DNA of 64,000 nt from Mesorhizobium neociceri (GCF_013520985.1 NZ_JACDTY010000006.1:62001-126000), one strand, 5' to 3'. Shown: positions 48,592 through 57,604, counted from the stretch's first letter. Program-made: numbers and translations. Notes: generated from the sequence alone by a model not told the origin.

Positions 48592-48693
48592 TGTTAAAGG
48601 ACCTGCTCAGCTATGATGCGCGTCGATCATGGGCGAAATATGCCTGCGCCGCCCGAATGTAAATGCGTGTCAGTGACGCGGGTGAAGCTGGCG

Positions 48694-49614
48694 TTAATTG
48701 TCCGGTAACGGAATGAACTCTTCCTCATCTCCAGGAACGATATCGAAGCGGCCCGTCTTCCATTCCTGCTTGGCCTGCTCGATGCGCTCCTTCGACGACG
48801 AGACGAAATTCCACCAGATGTGGCGTGGGGAGCCGAGAGAAGCGCCGCCGAACAGCATGAAATGGGCGCCGCGCTCGGACGATACGACGATCTCGTCGCC
48901 GGGCCGGAACACCAGGAGCCGTTCGGCTGGAAAACGGTCGCCCGAGATCGAGATATCGCCGTCCAGCGTGTAGATGGCGCGTTCCTCGGCGTCGGCGGGA
49001 ATTTTGATGCTGGCGCCGGGCGCCAGGCGCAGATCGGCGTAGAGCGTCTCGGTGTCGGCTCTTACCGGCGAGCGCAACCCTTGGAAATCGCCGATCACCA
49101 CGCGGCCGCTGACGCCTTCGGCGTCGATTTCGGGCAGATGGAGCGCCGCGGTGTTCTCGAACACCGGCGCCACTTCCTCCTTGCCGTCGGGCAATGCCAG
49201 CCAGGTCTGCAGGCCGGAGACCGACATCGGCGCGCCGCGCAGTTCTTCGGGCGTGCGCTCGGAATGGACGATGCCGCGGCCGGCGGTCATCAAATTCACA
49301 TCACCGGGCTGAATGACCATTTCGGTGCCGAGCGAATCTCGGTGCCTGATCTTGCCGTCGAACAGATAGGTGACGGTGGAAAGCCCGATATGCGGGTGCG
49401 GACGCACATCCATCGCCTGGCCGCCGCGCAATATGGCCGGACCCATACGGTCAAAGAAGATGAAGGGACCGACCAGCCGCCGCTTTGCCGTTGGCAGCGC
49501 CCGGCGAACCTGGAAGCCGCCAATGTCCTTGGCGTTGGGAATGACCATCAGCTCGATCTGGTCGCTGGCGAAGGCGTCGCCAGGCTCAGGGTCCTTGCCG
49601 GGGAAGAAGCTCAT
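48694..49614 (-). CDS. Pirin family protein
   Basis: The 306-residue bicupin starts at ATG 49614 (MSFFPGKDPEPGDAFASDQI). The N-terminal cupin has the metal-binding DVRPHPHIGLSTVTYLFDGK (two histidines), MTAGRGIVHSER (third histidine), and E in the following strand (RTPEEL region). The C-terminal half closes with RHIWWNFVSSSKERIEQAK, which is family-specific. Bacterial pirins act as quercetin dioxygenases or regulators, and the role here is unknown. It is ten bases after the DUF2277 gene. Confidence 0.94.
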   Translation of the reverse strand: MSFFPGKDPEPGDAFASDQIELMVIPNAKDIGGFQVRRALPTAKRRLVGPFIFFDRMGPAILRGGQAMDVRPHPHIGLSTVTYLFDGKIRHRDSLGTEMVIQPGDVNLMTAGRGIVHSERTPEELRGAPMSVSGLQTWLALPDGKEEVAPVFENTAALHLPEIDAEGVSGRVVIGDFQGLRSPVRADTETLYADLRLAPGASIKIPADAEERAIYTLDGDISISGDRFPAERLLVFRPGDEIVVSSERGAHFMLFGGASLGSPRHIWWNFVSSSKERIEQAKQEWKTGRFDIVPGDEEEFIPLPDN

Positions 49615-49624
49615 CTGGATTCCC

Positions 49625-49891
49625 TCAGGCGAAGCGCAGCGCCGATTTGGCTTTTGCCTTGGCCGCCACCTCTTCGCGATTGCGCGGATGATGCGTGGTT
49701 TCGAGCGAATGCAGCAATTCATGCGCCGATTCAGCGATCGCCTCGACGGCGCGGTCGAAGGCCGCCTGGTTGCGCTGCGAGGGCCGCGTCGTTCCGCTCA
49801 ATTTGCGCACGAACTGAAGGGCGGCGTCGCGAATCTCGTCATGGGTTGCCGGCGGATCGAAATTGAACAGGGTCTTGATGTTTCTGCACAT
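49625..49891 (-). CDS. DUF2277 family protein
   Basis: The 88-residue protein starts MCRNIKTLFNFDPPATHDEI, the hallmark of DUF2277, and continues RDAALQFVRKLSGTTRPSQR. A helical C-terminus ends in a lysine/alanine tail. The family is common in proteobacteria and actinobacteria; function unknown. It lies 45 bases after xseB and 10 bases before pirin on the same strand. Confidence 0.9.
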   Translation of the reverse strand: MCRNIKTLFNFDPPATHDEIRDAALQFVRKLSGTTRPSQRNQAAFDRAVEAIAESAHELLHSLETTHHPRNREEVAAKAKAKSALRFA

Positions 49892-49936
49892 GCTTGAACT
49901 CCTTACCTGCTTTCTCTGCCCGCCCCGTTTGACAAA

Positions 49937-50188
49937 TTATTCCGCGTCGAGCGGCTCCGTTCCCACCGGCTTGCCGTCGCGCGACAGCCGGATCTTCTCG
50001 ACCTTGTCTTCGGCCGACTTCAACAGCCGGTCGCAATGGGCCTTCAGCGCCTCGCCGCGCTCATAGATCCTGATCGACTGATCGAGCGGTACATCGCCGC
50101 GTTCGAGATCATCGACGATCTTTTCCAGCGCGTCGAGTGCCTGCTCGAAGCTCATCACCTTGACGTCTTCATTTGCTTCGCCAGCCAT
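49937..50188 (-). CDS. xseB: Exodeoxyribonuclease VII small subunit
   Basis: The 83-residue protein has the complete XseB helix pair: [56 protein letters not shown]. Several copies bind XseA to form the nuclease that digests single-stranded DNA in repair. xseA is not in this window. It starts three bases after the deacetylase stop. Confidence 0.96.
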   Translation of the reverse strand: MAGEANEDVKVMSFEQALDALEKIVDDLERGDVPLDQSIRIYERGEALKAHCDRLLKSAEDKVEKIRLSRDGKPVGTEPLDAE

Positions 50189-50191
50189 ACT

Positions 50192-51118
50192 TTATCCCTT
50201 CATCAGCCGCCCGACATGGGCGGCGACCGAAAATGCCAATCCCTGCAGATCGTAGCCGCCCTCGAGCAGGCTGACGAGCCGGTTGCTGCTATGGCGCCCG
50301 GCGCGTTCCAGCAACTGGCCGGTCGCCCAGTCGAAATCGTCCTCGCTGAGGTTGATCTCGGCCAGAGGATCGCGATGGTGGGCGTCGAACCCGGCGGAAA
50401 TGATGATCAAATCGGGGGCGAAATTGTCGAGCGCCGGCAGGACACGCGACAGCAAGGCATCGCGAAACATGTCTGAGCCGGTCTGCGGCGCCAGCGGCGC
50501 GTTGACGATGTTGCCGACGCCGGTTTCGTTCTTGGCGCCGGTGCCGGGATAGAGCGGCATCTGATGCGTCGAACAATAGAGCACCGACGGATCGTCCCAG
50601 AAAATGTCCTGCGTGCCGTTGCCGTGGTGGACGTCCCAGTCGACAATGGCGACACGCTCGGCGCCATGTTTCTTCTGCGCATAGCGCGCCGCGATCGCCG
50701 CTGTGTTGAACAGGCAGAAACCCATGGCAGTGGTCTTTTCGGCGTGATGGCCGGGCGGACGCGCGGCAACGAAGGCATTGGCGACGCGGCCCTCGAAGAC
50801 GTCGTCGACGGCAGCATTGGCCGCACCGATGGCGGTCACCACCGCCTGCCAGCTTTTCGGGCTGGCGCTGGTGTCGGCGTCGATCGGGACGATGCCGCTT
50901 TCAGGGATCGCGTCGCGGACGCGGGCGACGAAATCCTCGGGGTGCGCATAGAGGATGGTGGCTTCGTCGCCTGCCGGCGCCGTCACCCGATCGAGCCCGG
51001 CAAAGGCTTCGTCGTCCAGTACGCGCTCTATGGCGCGCAGGCGGTCTGGCCGCTCGGGATGACCGGGCGGCGTCAGATGTTCGAGAAAGATCGGATGGGT
51101 GTAGAGCCTTGTGACCAT
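50192..51118 (-). CDS. Histone deacetylase family protein
   Basis: The 308-residue protein from ATG 51118 (MVTRLYTHPIFLEHLTPPGH) shows the zinc deacetylase motifs: RPPGHHAEKTTAMGFCLFNT (catalytic His pair), VDWDVHHGNGTQDIFWDD (zinc Asp and His), SAGFDAHHRDPLAEINL (second zinc Asp), and LLEGGYDLQGLAFSVAAHVG. Bacterial members deacetylate acetylated lysine, polyamines or other small amides. Its close link to xseB in rhizobia is not understood. Confidence 0.95.
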   Translation of the reverse strand: MVTRLYTHPIFLEHLTPPGHPERPDRLRAIERVLDDEAFAGLDRVTAPAGDEATILYAHPEDFVARVRDAIPESGIVPIDADTSASPKSWQAVVTAIGAANAAVDDVFEGRVANAFVAARPPGHHAEKTTAMGFCLFNTAAIAARYAQKKHGAERVAIVDWDVHHGNGTQDIFWDDPSVLYCSTHQMPLYPGTGAKNETGVGNIVNAPLAPQTGSDMFRDALLSRVLPALDNFAPDLIIISAGFDAHHRDPLAEINLSEDDFDWATGQLLERAGRHSSNRLVSLLEGGYDLQGLAFSVAAHVGRLMKG

Positions 51119-51219
51119 GACCCGATATAGGCGCGCCCGGCCGCTTTGACCATGGTTTGACGCCGCACTGTCGCGACGCTCAACAGGGATTAGGCGGGGC
51201 AACAGGGATTAGGCGGGTT

Positions 51220-52203
51220 CTAGGTGTTGGACGCAGGCTGCGTCCAGCGCGAGCCGCCGAAGGAAGCCAGCGCCTTGTCCTTGAGTTCCCTGAACTTGGA
51301 CGACGCCTCGGCCAGCCGCTGGTCCCATTCGGCGTTCGGCACCTGGCCTTCGATGGTCTTGAAATAGACCTGCATCAGGCAAGCGATGGCGAAAGGTTCG
51401 ATGAAGGCCGCCTTGAAGGCCCAGGCAAGCAGGATGGCGAGCACGAACGCCCAGCCGCCGAGTTGCCCAGGAATGAACCACATGATGGCGGCGGCGGGCG
51501 CCAGCATCAGCAGGAAGATGACGAAGGACACGCCCCACATGATGACCGCCAGCCAGACGGCGTTCTTGACCATGGTCTTGCCGTTCTGGGCGTAAAGCAC
51601 GACGCCTTGCCGGGCGGTTTCGAAGGGCGAGGACGAGTTGATGCGGATGTTGTAGCCGAGGATGATCTCGTCGACATAGGTCAGCGACAGGCGGATCACG
51701 GTGTTGATGAAAGCGACCAGGCCGCCAAGGCCTGGAATGGGCAGGAAGGCGGCAATGCCGCCGATCAGGCCGGTGATGGCGCGAATGGCGCCCTTGACCA
51801 GCTGGTCGACCACGAAAAGGATGTTGGCCTCGGCGAAACGCTCCTTCACGACATCCTTGGCATAGGCAATCTGGTCCTGGCCATTGGGAATGTCGCGGCC
51901 GTCGATCAGATGGACCATGACGGCGATATGGCCGGCCTTGACGACGTAGAGGATGTATTCGCGGACCCAGTAGAGCGCGATCGAAACCACGCCGATGCCG
52001 ACGATGCCGCCCCAGAGCGCAAAGGAAAGCGGCCCGTCAGGATCGGTGGAGATGTGGCCGACGCCATAGCCGACCGAGGCGCCGCTGCCGGTTGCCACGA
52101 TGTAGGCGAGCGTGATGCCGAAATAGACGATCATGCGAAAGACGATGAACGGCCATGTCCTGATCATGATGGACACCGACCTGCCGATTTCGAAATCCCA
52201 CAT
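51220..52203 (-). CDS. Multi-span membrane protein, function unknown
   Basis: The 327-residue protein has six or more hydrophobic segments (FIVFRMIVYFGITLAYIVAT, ALWGGIVGIGVVSIALYWVR, AFLPIPGLGGLVAFINTVIR, VWLAVIMWGVSFVIFLLMLA, WAFVLAILLAWAFKAAFIEP) with amphipathic loops (KAGHIAVMVHLIDGRDIPNG). No catalytic motif is recognised. It stands alone between the deacetylase gene and the TetR regulator. Confidence 0.8.
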   Translation of the reverse strand: MWDFEIGRSVSIMIRTWPFIVFRMIVYFGITLAYIVATGSGASVGYGVGHISTDPDGPLSFALWGGIVGIGVVSIALYWVREYILYVVKAGHIAVMVHLIDGRDIPNGQDQIAYAKDVVKERFAEANILFVVDQLVKGAIRAITGLIGGIAAFLPIPGLGGLVAFINTVIRLSLTYVDEIILGYNIRINSSSPFETARQGVVLYAQNGKTMVKNAVWLAVIMWGVSFVIFLLMLAPAAAIMWFIPGQLGGWAFVLAILLAWAFKAAFIEPFAIACLMQVYFKTIEGQVPNAEWDQRLAEASSKFRELKDKALASFGGSRWTQPASNT

Positions 52204-52295
52204 GCCCGAATCTCCCCTCAGAGATGGTGGCAGAGGATGAACCCGGGTCCGGAATTGTCAATCTCGGCAAATGCCGGGGATCGGCTGGTGAGAGT

Positions 52296-52904
52296 TCAGA
52301 CCGGCTGCGAACCCTGCTTTTTTAGCAGGCCTTCGAGCAGCTGCTTGAAGGCGGCGACCACGGTCTTCGACGTCGCTTCGGGATTGCTCGAATTGGCGAT
52401 CCGCTGCGCCGCCTGGCTGCTGGCGCCGTTGATCAGCCTGGCCGTGGTTTCGGGGTCGACGCCGGTGACGACCATCCCCTCCTGCTGCAGCCTGGTCAGA
52501 TGATCGGTCATTGAGCCGACGCAGGCATTGGCATTCGGCCATTGCGCGGGATCGCCGAGCACGGCCGGACCATCGCGGAACATGATGCGCTGGATTTCCG
52601 GCTCCAACGCCATCTCGATATAGGTCGTGCATTCGTCGACGAAACGCTGCCAACGGCTCGGCGTTCTCGACGCGATCTCATCTATGCGAACCGCCATCTC
52701 GCCGTCGATTTCGGCGATGACCGCCTGCAGCAGGCCCTTCTTGTCGCCAAAATGGTGATAGAGCGCGCCGCGCGTCAGCCCGGCCGACGCGGTGAAGTCG
52801 TCCATCGAGGCTTCGGCATAGCCGATCGTGCCGAAGGCATGGCGGGCCGCTGTGATCAGCTTGGCGCGCGTTTCGGCAATCATCTCCTTGCGGGGTCTGT
52901 GCAT
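52296..52904 (-). CDS. TetR-family transcriptional regulator
   Basis: The 202-residue regulator from ATG 52904 has the TetR helix-turn-helix: TRAKLITAARHAFGTIGYAE, ASMDDFTASAGLTRGALYHH, FGDKKGLLQAVIAE. The C-terminal ligand domain has no recognisable ligand. The start at ATG 52904 is favoured over the in-frame TTG at 52940, because the latter would place operator 1 inside the gene. It is divergent from an MFS transporter gene and almost certainly represses both through the three palindromes between them. Confidence 0.93.
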   Translation of the reverse strand: MHRPRKEMIAETRAKLITAARHAFGTIGYAEASMDDFTASAGLTRGALYHHFGDKKGLLQAVIAEIDGEMAVRIDEIASRTPSRWQRFVDECTTYIEMALEPEIQRIMFRDGPAVLGDPAQWPNANACVGSMTDHLTRLQQEGMVVTGVDPETTARLINGASSQAAQRIANSSNPEATSKTVVAAFKQLLEGLLKKQGSQPV

Positions 52905-52921
52905 TTCTCTGGACCTATCCA

Positions 52922-52988
52922 CATACGTTTCGTATGCCAATTGACATACGCGATGTATGAACTATCTAACAATCATACGCATCGTATG
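52922..52988. promoter_or_regulatory. Three TetR operators and a promoter for the MFS gene
   Basis: Palindromes CATACG-TTT-CGTATG (52922-52936), CATAC-GCGAT-GTATG (52945-52959) and CATACG-CAT-CGTATG (52974-52988) are spaced 23 and 29 bases centre to centre. A plus-strand promoter TTGACA (52941-52946) with TATCTA (52963-52968), spacer 16, overlaps operator 2, and operator 3 covers its start region. Operator 1 lies in the tetR leader. Confidence 0.8.
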
Positions 52989-53023
52989 TAATTGTCGAAT
53001 TGGCCTTTGTCGAGGAACCAGCC

Positions 53024-54247
53024 ATGCAAAACCCATACTCGGAAATCTTTCGCGCCCCCGGAGCCAAGGGCTTTGCCGCCGCCGGCTTCCTGGCGCGCCT
53101 GCCGATTGCCATGGCGCCGATCGGCATTGTGGCCATGCTCTCGCAAACGCGCGGCGAATACTGGCTGGCGGGTGCGGTGTCGGCGACCTTCGCGCTGAGC
53201 AACGCTTTCGTGGCGCCGCAGATCTCACGGCTGGTCGACCGCCTCGGCCAGACGCGGATCGCGGTTCCCACCACCATCGTCACCGTGCTCGCCTTCGTAG
53301 TGCTGATTGCGGCAGCCAACCAGGACTGGCCGGTGTGGACACTGTTTGTGTCGGCGCTGGCGGCTGCTGCCATGCCCAGCATGCCGGCCATGGTGCGTGC
53401 ACGCTGGACAGAGATTTTTCGCGGCCGGCCGCAGATGAATACCGCTTTCGCCTTCGAGTCTGCGGCCGACGAACTCGTCTACATCGCAGGGGCATCGCTG
53501 TCGGTGGGTTTGAGCGCCGCCCTGTTCCCGGAAGCTGGCGTTCTGGTCAGCACGCTGTTCCTCGCCATTGGCTCGACAGCCTTCATCCTGCAGCGCTCAA
53601 CCGAGCCGCAGGTGCGGCCGGTGGATCATGTCTCGAGCGGCTCGGCAATCCGGCTGCGGCCAGTGCAGATCATCACCTTCGCCCTGATCTTTGTCGGCGC
53701 GACCTTCGCCACGACGGAAGTGAGCACGGTGGCGATCACCAAGGAACTCGGCCAACCCGGCGCCGCCAGCCTCGTCATCGGCGTCTATGCGCTGGGATCG
53801 TTCGTGCTCGGCCTCGTCGTCGGCGCGCTCAATCTGAAGGCGCCACTGCAACGCCAGCTCGCCATCGCGGTCGCTCTCGTCGCGCTCGGCACGCTGCTGC
53901 CGCTCACCGCGGGCACAGTGCCGCTGCTGGCGCTGACCGTGTTCATCAGCGGCGTGGCGATCTCGCCGACCTTCATCACCGCTTTCGGCCTGATCGAGCG
54001 GCACGTACCGGAAGCGATGCTGACCGAAGGCATCACCTGGGTGATGACCGGCATCGGCATCGGCATGGCGCTGGGCTCGTTTGCCGCAGGCGCGGTGGTT
54101 GATGAGTTCGGCGCCCGGAACGGGTTCTGGGTTTCGGTGGCGGCTGGCACTATTGCACTGGTCACGGTGCTCGCCGGCCAGCGCAGCCTGGCCACCCACA
54201 CATGCGAGCTGGACGGATGCGACGCTGCCGCCGTTCCCGCGGAATAA
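53024..54247 (+). CDS. MFS transporter
   Basis: The 407-residue protein from ATG 53024 (GAGGAA seven bases upstream) has twelve predicted helices, the motif RLVDRLGQTRI in the first loop between helices 2 and 3 (GxxxDRxGRR-like), and long hydrophobic runs such as TIVTVLAFVVLIAAANQ and FALIFVGATFATTEVSTVAI. Family members pump drugs or small metabolites. The divergent TetR gene suggests induction by its substrate. The last 25 residues (ATHTCELDGCDAAAVPAE) are polar with two cysteines. No substrate is predictable. Confidence 0.93.
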   Translation: MQNPYSEIFRAPGAKGFAAAGFLARLPIAMAPIGIVAMLSQTRGEYWLAGAVSATFALSNAFVAPQISRLVDRLGQTRIAVPTTIVTVLAFVVLIAAANQDWPVWTLFVSALAAAAMPSMPAMVRARWTEIFRGRPQMNTAFAFESAADELVYIAGASLSVGLSAALFPEAGVLVSTLFLAIGSTAFILQRSTEPQVRPVDHVSSGSAIRLRPVQIITFALIFVGATFATTEVSTVAITKELGQPGAASLVIGVYALGSFVLGLVVGALNLKAPLQRQLAIAVALVALGTLLPLTAGTVPLLALTVFISGVAISPTFITAFGLIERHVPEAMLTEGITWVMTGIGIGMALGSFAAGAVVDEFGARNGFWVSVAAGTIALVTVLAGQRSLATHTCELDGCDAAAVPAE

Positions 54248-54311
54248 GTGCACAGGCGTCCGGTTCGGAACGCGGACCGGACGCAGCTTTCTCCGAGAGC
54301 AGCGTGGCTCT

Positions 54312-54734
54312 CTAAGACTGTTCAAACCTCTTGCTGATCTCGTCTCCATCGAGAACGACAACAGGACTTCCCAGTGTCTCGACCATGTCCGGGTTCAGAT
54401 GGGGTATGGTTTCAGGGCGCCCGACCATCGGCGGGCATTCTCCAAGGCAATAAACGACCGAGTTGGTGACACGCAGGATTTTCCACAGCGCCTCGTAGAG
54501 GCGCGGATCATCCGGCGGCCGAGCGACCGTGAAGCCGGAACATCGCGAGGCATCGCCGGGGTCGAAATTGAGATAGAGGTCGGCCGACGAAGTGTCGTCA
54601 TAGGTAACGACCCAGCATGAGAACTCAGCCTCACGCCTGGTGATGAACGGCGCGAAGGCTTCCTCGATGATCGACGTGGGGAAGTAGCTCTCTTCGCCAC
54701 CTTCAAAGCAATTGAGATATGCCTCGAAGCTCAT
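54312..54734 (-). CDS. Hypothetical protein
   Basis: The 140-residue protein starts MSFEAYLNCFEGGEESYFPT and has no signal peptide or membrane segment. The composition is acidic, with the cysteines in EAEFSCWVV, RCSGFTVARP and YCLGECPPM. Its size and style (SADLYLNFDPGDA, ETLGSPVVVLDGDEISKRF) recall immunity or SMI1-like proteins only in a vague way, and no family is claimed. It sits between the MFS gene, which is convergent, and ribB, which is upstream on the same strand with 18 bases between. Confidence 0.6.
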   Translation of the reverse strand: MSFEAYLNCFEGGEESYFPTSIIEEAFAPFITRREAEFSCWVVTYDDTSSADLYLNFDPGDASRCSGFTVARPPDDPRLYEALWKILRVTNSVVYCLGECPPMVGRPETIPHLNPDMVETLGSPVVVLDGDEISKRFEQS

Positions 54735-54752
54735 CCGACTGCCCCCAGTACC

Positions 54753-55853
54753 CTAGAGAATCTCGGTCTTGGCGATATGAATGCCAAAGCCTTCGAGGCC
54801 GACGTAGTGGCGCTCGCGCGAGGCGATCAGGTTAATCGAGGAAATGCCAAGATCCTTCAGGATCTGCGCCCCGAGGCCGATTTCGCGCCATTCGTTCTCG
54901 CGGCGGCGTGCCTCATCATGATCCTCGCGGTCGGCGTTCAGCGGTCGCTTGCGCTCCTGATGGGCGACGCCGACGGAGCCCTCCCGGAGATAGACGATGA
55001 CGCCGCGCTTGCGCTCGCCCATCGCTTTCATGATGCCGTCGAGCCGATGGCTGGTGCCGAACACGTCGGTCACCACATCCTCCGAATGCAGCCGCACCGG
55101 CACGTCCTCACCGTCTCGGATATCGCCGAAGACGACAGCGACGTGGTGCATGGAATCCCAGGGCAGCGTGTAGGTGAAGACCTGCGCCTTGCCGCCGAGC
55201 GTGTCGATCTCGGAACAGGCGACGCGCTCTACCAGCGTTTCCTTGCGCTGCCGATAGGCGATGAGGTCGGCGACCGAAACCTGCTTGAGGCCATGCTCCT
55301 CGGCGAAGCTCGCCACCTGCGGGCCGCGCTTGACGGTGCCGTCGTCATTGACCAGTTCGGAAATGACGCCGACCGGCGGCAGGCCGGCGAGCTTGCACAG
55401 GTCAACCGCGGCTTCGGTATGGCCCGAGCGCATCAGCACGCCGCCTTCGCGGGCGATCAGCGGAAAGATGTGGCCGGGACGGACGAAATCCGAGCCGCCG
55501 ACATTGCCATTGGCGAGGTTGCGCACGGTCAGCGTGCGGTCCTCGGCCGAAATGCCGGTCGTGGTGCCGTGCTTGAAATCGACACTGACGGTGAAGGCGG
55601 TGGTGTGGGCGGAATCATTGTCGGCGACCATCGGCGACAGGTTCAGGCGCTTCGCCTCCTCGCGCGGCATCGGCGTGCAGACGATGCCTGAGGTATGGCG
55701 GACGATGAAGGCCATCTTTTCCGGCGTGCAATGCACGGCGGCAACGATCAGGTCGCCCTCGTTCTCGCGTCCGTCATCGTCCATGACGACAACGATCTCG
55801 CCGCGTTCGAAGGCGCGGAGGGCTTCGACGATTTTCTTTTGATCGTAAGGCAT
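54753..55853 (-). CDS. ribB: 3,4-dihydroxy-2-butanone 4-phosphate synthase with degenerate GTP cyclohydrolase II domain (RibBX type)
   Basis: The 366-residue protein has an intact N-terminal RibB domain (residues 1-205): DDDGRENEGDL, GISAEDR, RPGHIFPLIAREGGVLMRSG and HTEAAVDLCKLAGL with the catalytic His and Glu. The C-terminal half aligns with GTP cyclohydrolase II, but the three zinc cysteines are gone: RLHSEDVVTDVFGTSHRLDG (residues 254-273) has D259, R270 and D272 at those places. RibB makes the four-carbon precursor of riboflavin. The second domain is probably not a cyclohydrolase, so another RibA must exist. No FMN riboswitch lies upstream. The order ribB-aroC is reversed by direction of transcription: aroC is upstream. 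Confidence 0.93.
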   Translation of the reverse strand: MPYDQKKIVEALRAFERGEIVVVMDDDGRENEGDLIVAAVHCTPEKMAFIVRHTSGIVCTPMPREEAKRLNLSPMVADNDSAHTTAFTVSVDFKHGTTTGISAEDRTLTVRNLANGNVGGSDFVRPGHIFPLIAREGGVLMRSGHTEAAVDLCKLAGLPPVGVISELVNDDGTVKRGPQVASFAEEHGLKQVSVADLIAYRQRKETLVERVACSEIDTLGGKAQVFTYTLPWDSMHHVAVVFGDIRDGEDVPVRLHSEDVVTDVFGTSHRLDGIMKAMGERKRGVIVYLREGSVGVAHQERKRPLNADREDHDEARRRENEWREIGLGAQILKDLGISSINLIASRERHYVGLEGFGIHIAKTEIL

Positions 55854-55881
55854 GGAGTGCTCGCTTCGCTCGCAGGGCAGT

Positions 55882-55979
55882 AGGGAATAGGGCAGTAAGG
55901 CAGTAGGGAAAAGGAAAATCTGGCTGTGTTCGGCGGGCTGGGTAACATATTGCCCTACTGTCTTACTGCCCTATTCCCC
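55882..55979. repeat. 27-base inverted repeat between aroC and ribB
   Basis: AGGGAATAGGGCAGTAAGGC (55882-55901, extending to 55908) and the reverse complement at 55953-55979 pair along 27 bases with one wobble or mismatch and one extra base, around a loop of about 44 bases. The left arm is built of a repeated unit (GGGCAGTAGGGAATA, GGGCAGTAAGGCAGTA). The right arm contains the aroC stop codon. It should form a strong hairpin in the aroC-ribB transcript. Confidence 0.8.
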
Positions 55980-57077
55980 TCCCTTTCCCGTCTGTCCTCT
56001 ATGCCGCAGATAATGATCGGCGATGGCGCAGGCAACCATGGCTTCGCCGATCGGCACGGCACGGATGCCGACGCAGGGGTCGTGGCGGCCTTTGGTCATG
56101 ACGTCGACGTCGTTGCCGTCCTTGTCGATGGATTTGCGCGGCGTCAGGATCGACGAAGTCGGCTTGACGGCGAAACGGGCAACGATGGCCTGGCCGGTCG
56201 AGATGCCGCCCAAAATGCCCCCGGCATTGTTGGACAAAAAAACCGGCTTGCCGTCATTGCCCATGCGCATCTCATCGGCATTCTGTTCGCCGGTGATGCG
56301 GGCGGCTTCGAAACCGTTGCCGATCTCGACACCCTTGACGGCGTTGATCGACATCAGGCCCGACGCAATGTCCTGGTCAAGCTTGGCGTAGATCGGCGCG
56401 CCGAGGCCGGCCGGCACGCCGTCGGCGACGATCTCGATCACCGCACCGACCGAGGAGCCGGATTTGCGGATGCTGTCGAGATAGCTGGTGAAGACCGGAA
56501 CCGAGGCCGGATCCGGGGTAAAGAACGGGTTTTCTGCGTCGCCAATGAAATTCCAGTTCCAGTTGGCGCGGTCGATCGATTTTTCGCCCATCGAGACCAG
56601 CGCGCCGCGCACCACCATGCCGGGCACCACCTTGCGGGCGAGCGCACCGGCTGCCACCCGCGCTGCCGTCTCGCGCGCCGAGGAGCGGCCGCCGCCGCGA
56701 TGGTCGCGCACGCCGTATTTGACGTCATAGGTGTAGTCGGCGTGGCCGGGCCGATACTGGCGGGCGATCTCGCCATAGTCCTTGGAGCGCTGGTCGACAT
56801 TCTCGATCAGCATCGAGATGGGCGTGCCGGTGGTGATCATCGTCTCGCCGTCCTCGTCGAGGATGAAGCCCGACAGGATCTTGACCTCGTCCGGCTCGCG
56901 GCGCTGCGTGACGAAACGTGATTGGCCCGGACGGCGCTTGTCGAGTTCGGCCTGGATATCTTGCCGCGTGAAGCGGATGCCGGGCGGGCAACCGTCGACG
57001 ACGCAGCCGAGCGACGGGCCATGGCTTTCGCCCCAGGTGGTGACGCGGAACAGATGGCCGAACGTGTTGTGAGACAT
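55971..57077 (-). CDS. aroC: Chorismate synthase
   Basis: The 368-residue FMN enzyme makes chorismate from EPSP, last step of the shikimate pathway. [20 protein letters not shown] (start ATG 57077) is the family N-terminus with the first histidine. Further signatures are [37 protein letters not shown] and [20 protein letters not shown]. Its stop codon lies inside the 27-base inverted repeat before ribB. Confidence 0.97.
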   Translation of the reverse strand: MSHNTFGHLFRVTTWGESHGPSLGCVVDGCPPGIRFTRQDIQAELDKRRPGQSRFVTQRREPDEVKILSGFILDEDGETMITTGTPISMLIENVDQRSKDYGEIARQYRPGHADYTYDVKYGVRDHRGGGRSSARETAARVAAGALARKVVPGMVVRGALVSMGEKSIDRANWNWNFIGDAENPFFTPDPASVPVFTSYLDSIRKSGSSVGAVIEIVADGVPAGLGAPIYAKLDQDIASGLMSINAVKGVEIGNGFEAARITGEQNADEMRMGNDGKPVFLSNNAGGILGGISTGQAIVARFAVKPTSSILTPRKSIDKDGNDVDVMTKGRHDPCVGIRAVPIGEAMVACAIADHYLRHRGQTGKGGE

Positions 57078-57262
57078 GGAATTTTGCCCTGCCCGGCAGC
57101 GGAACCGGATCAAGGGTGCGTTCTATTGGCGTTTTCCCCAGGGGTCAAACTGTGATCCGGCGGTTTTAGTTTTGACACATTCGGTTGGTTTCTGCTCTCT
57201 TCCATCCGCCCGTTGAAAAGCTCGCCGCCACCCGTGCAGGCGCAATGACAAAGAGGACGACG

Positions 57263-57517
57263 ATGCGTACCCTGATTGGCGCTGCTGCCGCCATGTTGCT
57301 GATTTCCACCGCCGCCTATGCCGGCCAGACCGAAGGCCTGATCAAGAAGGTCGACAAGGATGCGCTTACGCTGACGCTGGAGGACGGCAAGTCCTACAAG
57401 CTCAACGCCGAGACCGATCTCGACTCGCTGAAGCCGGGCATGGATATCGTCATTGCCTATGACGTGACGAATGGCGAGAATGTCGTCACCGACATGGAAC
57501 TACCCGATACCGAGTAA
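57263..57517 (+). CDS. DUF1344 family small secreted protein
   Basis: The 84-residue protein starts at ATG 57263 (GAGGA five to nine bases upstream; an ATG at 57245 is also in frame). It has a signal peptide (MRTLIGAAAAMLLISTAAYA). The mature part (GQTEGLIKKVDKDALTLTLE, DGKSYKLNAETDLDSLKPGM, DIVIAYDVTNGENVVTDMEL) is the DUF1344 fold, an OB-like beta barrel. It is divergent from aroC by 185 bases. Function unknown. Confidence 0.85.
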   Translation: MRTLIGAAAAMLLISTAAYAGQTEGLIKKVDKDALTLTLEDGKSYKLNAETDLDSLKPGMDIVIAYDVTNGENVVTDMELPDTE

Positions 57518-57582
57518 GACCGGCACCGAATAGGGCCGATACCGAACAGGCTCTTGCTCGCTCCACGGAGCTTTGCCCGGCC

Positions 57583-57604
57583 AAACAGGACGGACGTCCT
57601 GTTT
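57583..57604 (+). terminator. Probable bidirectional terminator
   Basis: AAACAGGAC (57583-57591) and GTCCTGTTT (57596-57604) are perfect nine-base arms with a four-base loop, and A and T ends on both sides. It lies between the convergent DUF1344 and histidine phosphatase genes and could end both transcripts. Confidence 0.65.

Noticed and set aside
55854..55970. FMN riboswitch upstream of ribB
   Set aside because: The conserved AGGGRYN..CCNNCGG-type core is absent. The region is an inverted repeat of short tandem units.
55861..55980. CRISPR array, suggested by short repeats
   Set aside because: The units are under 15 bases, contiguous and without spacers, and no cas gene is present.
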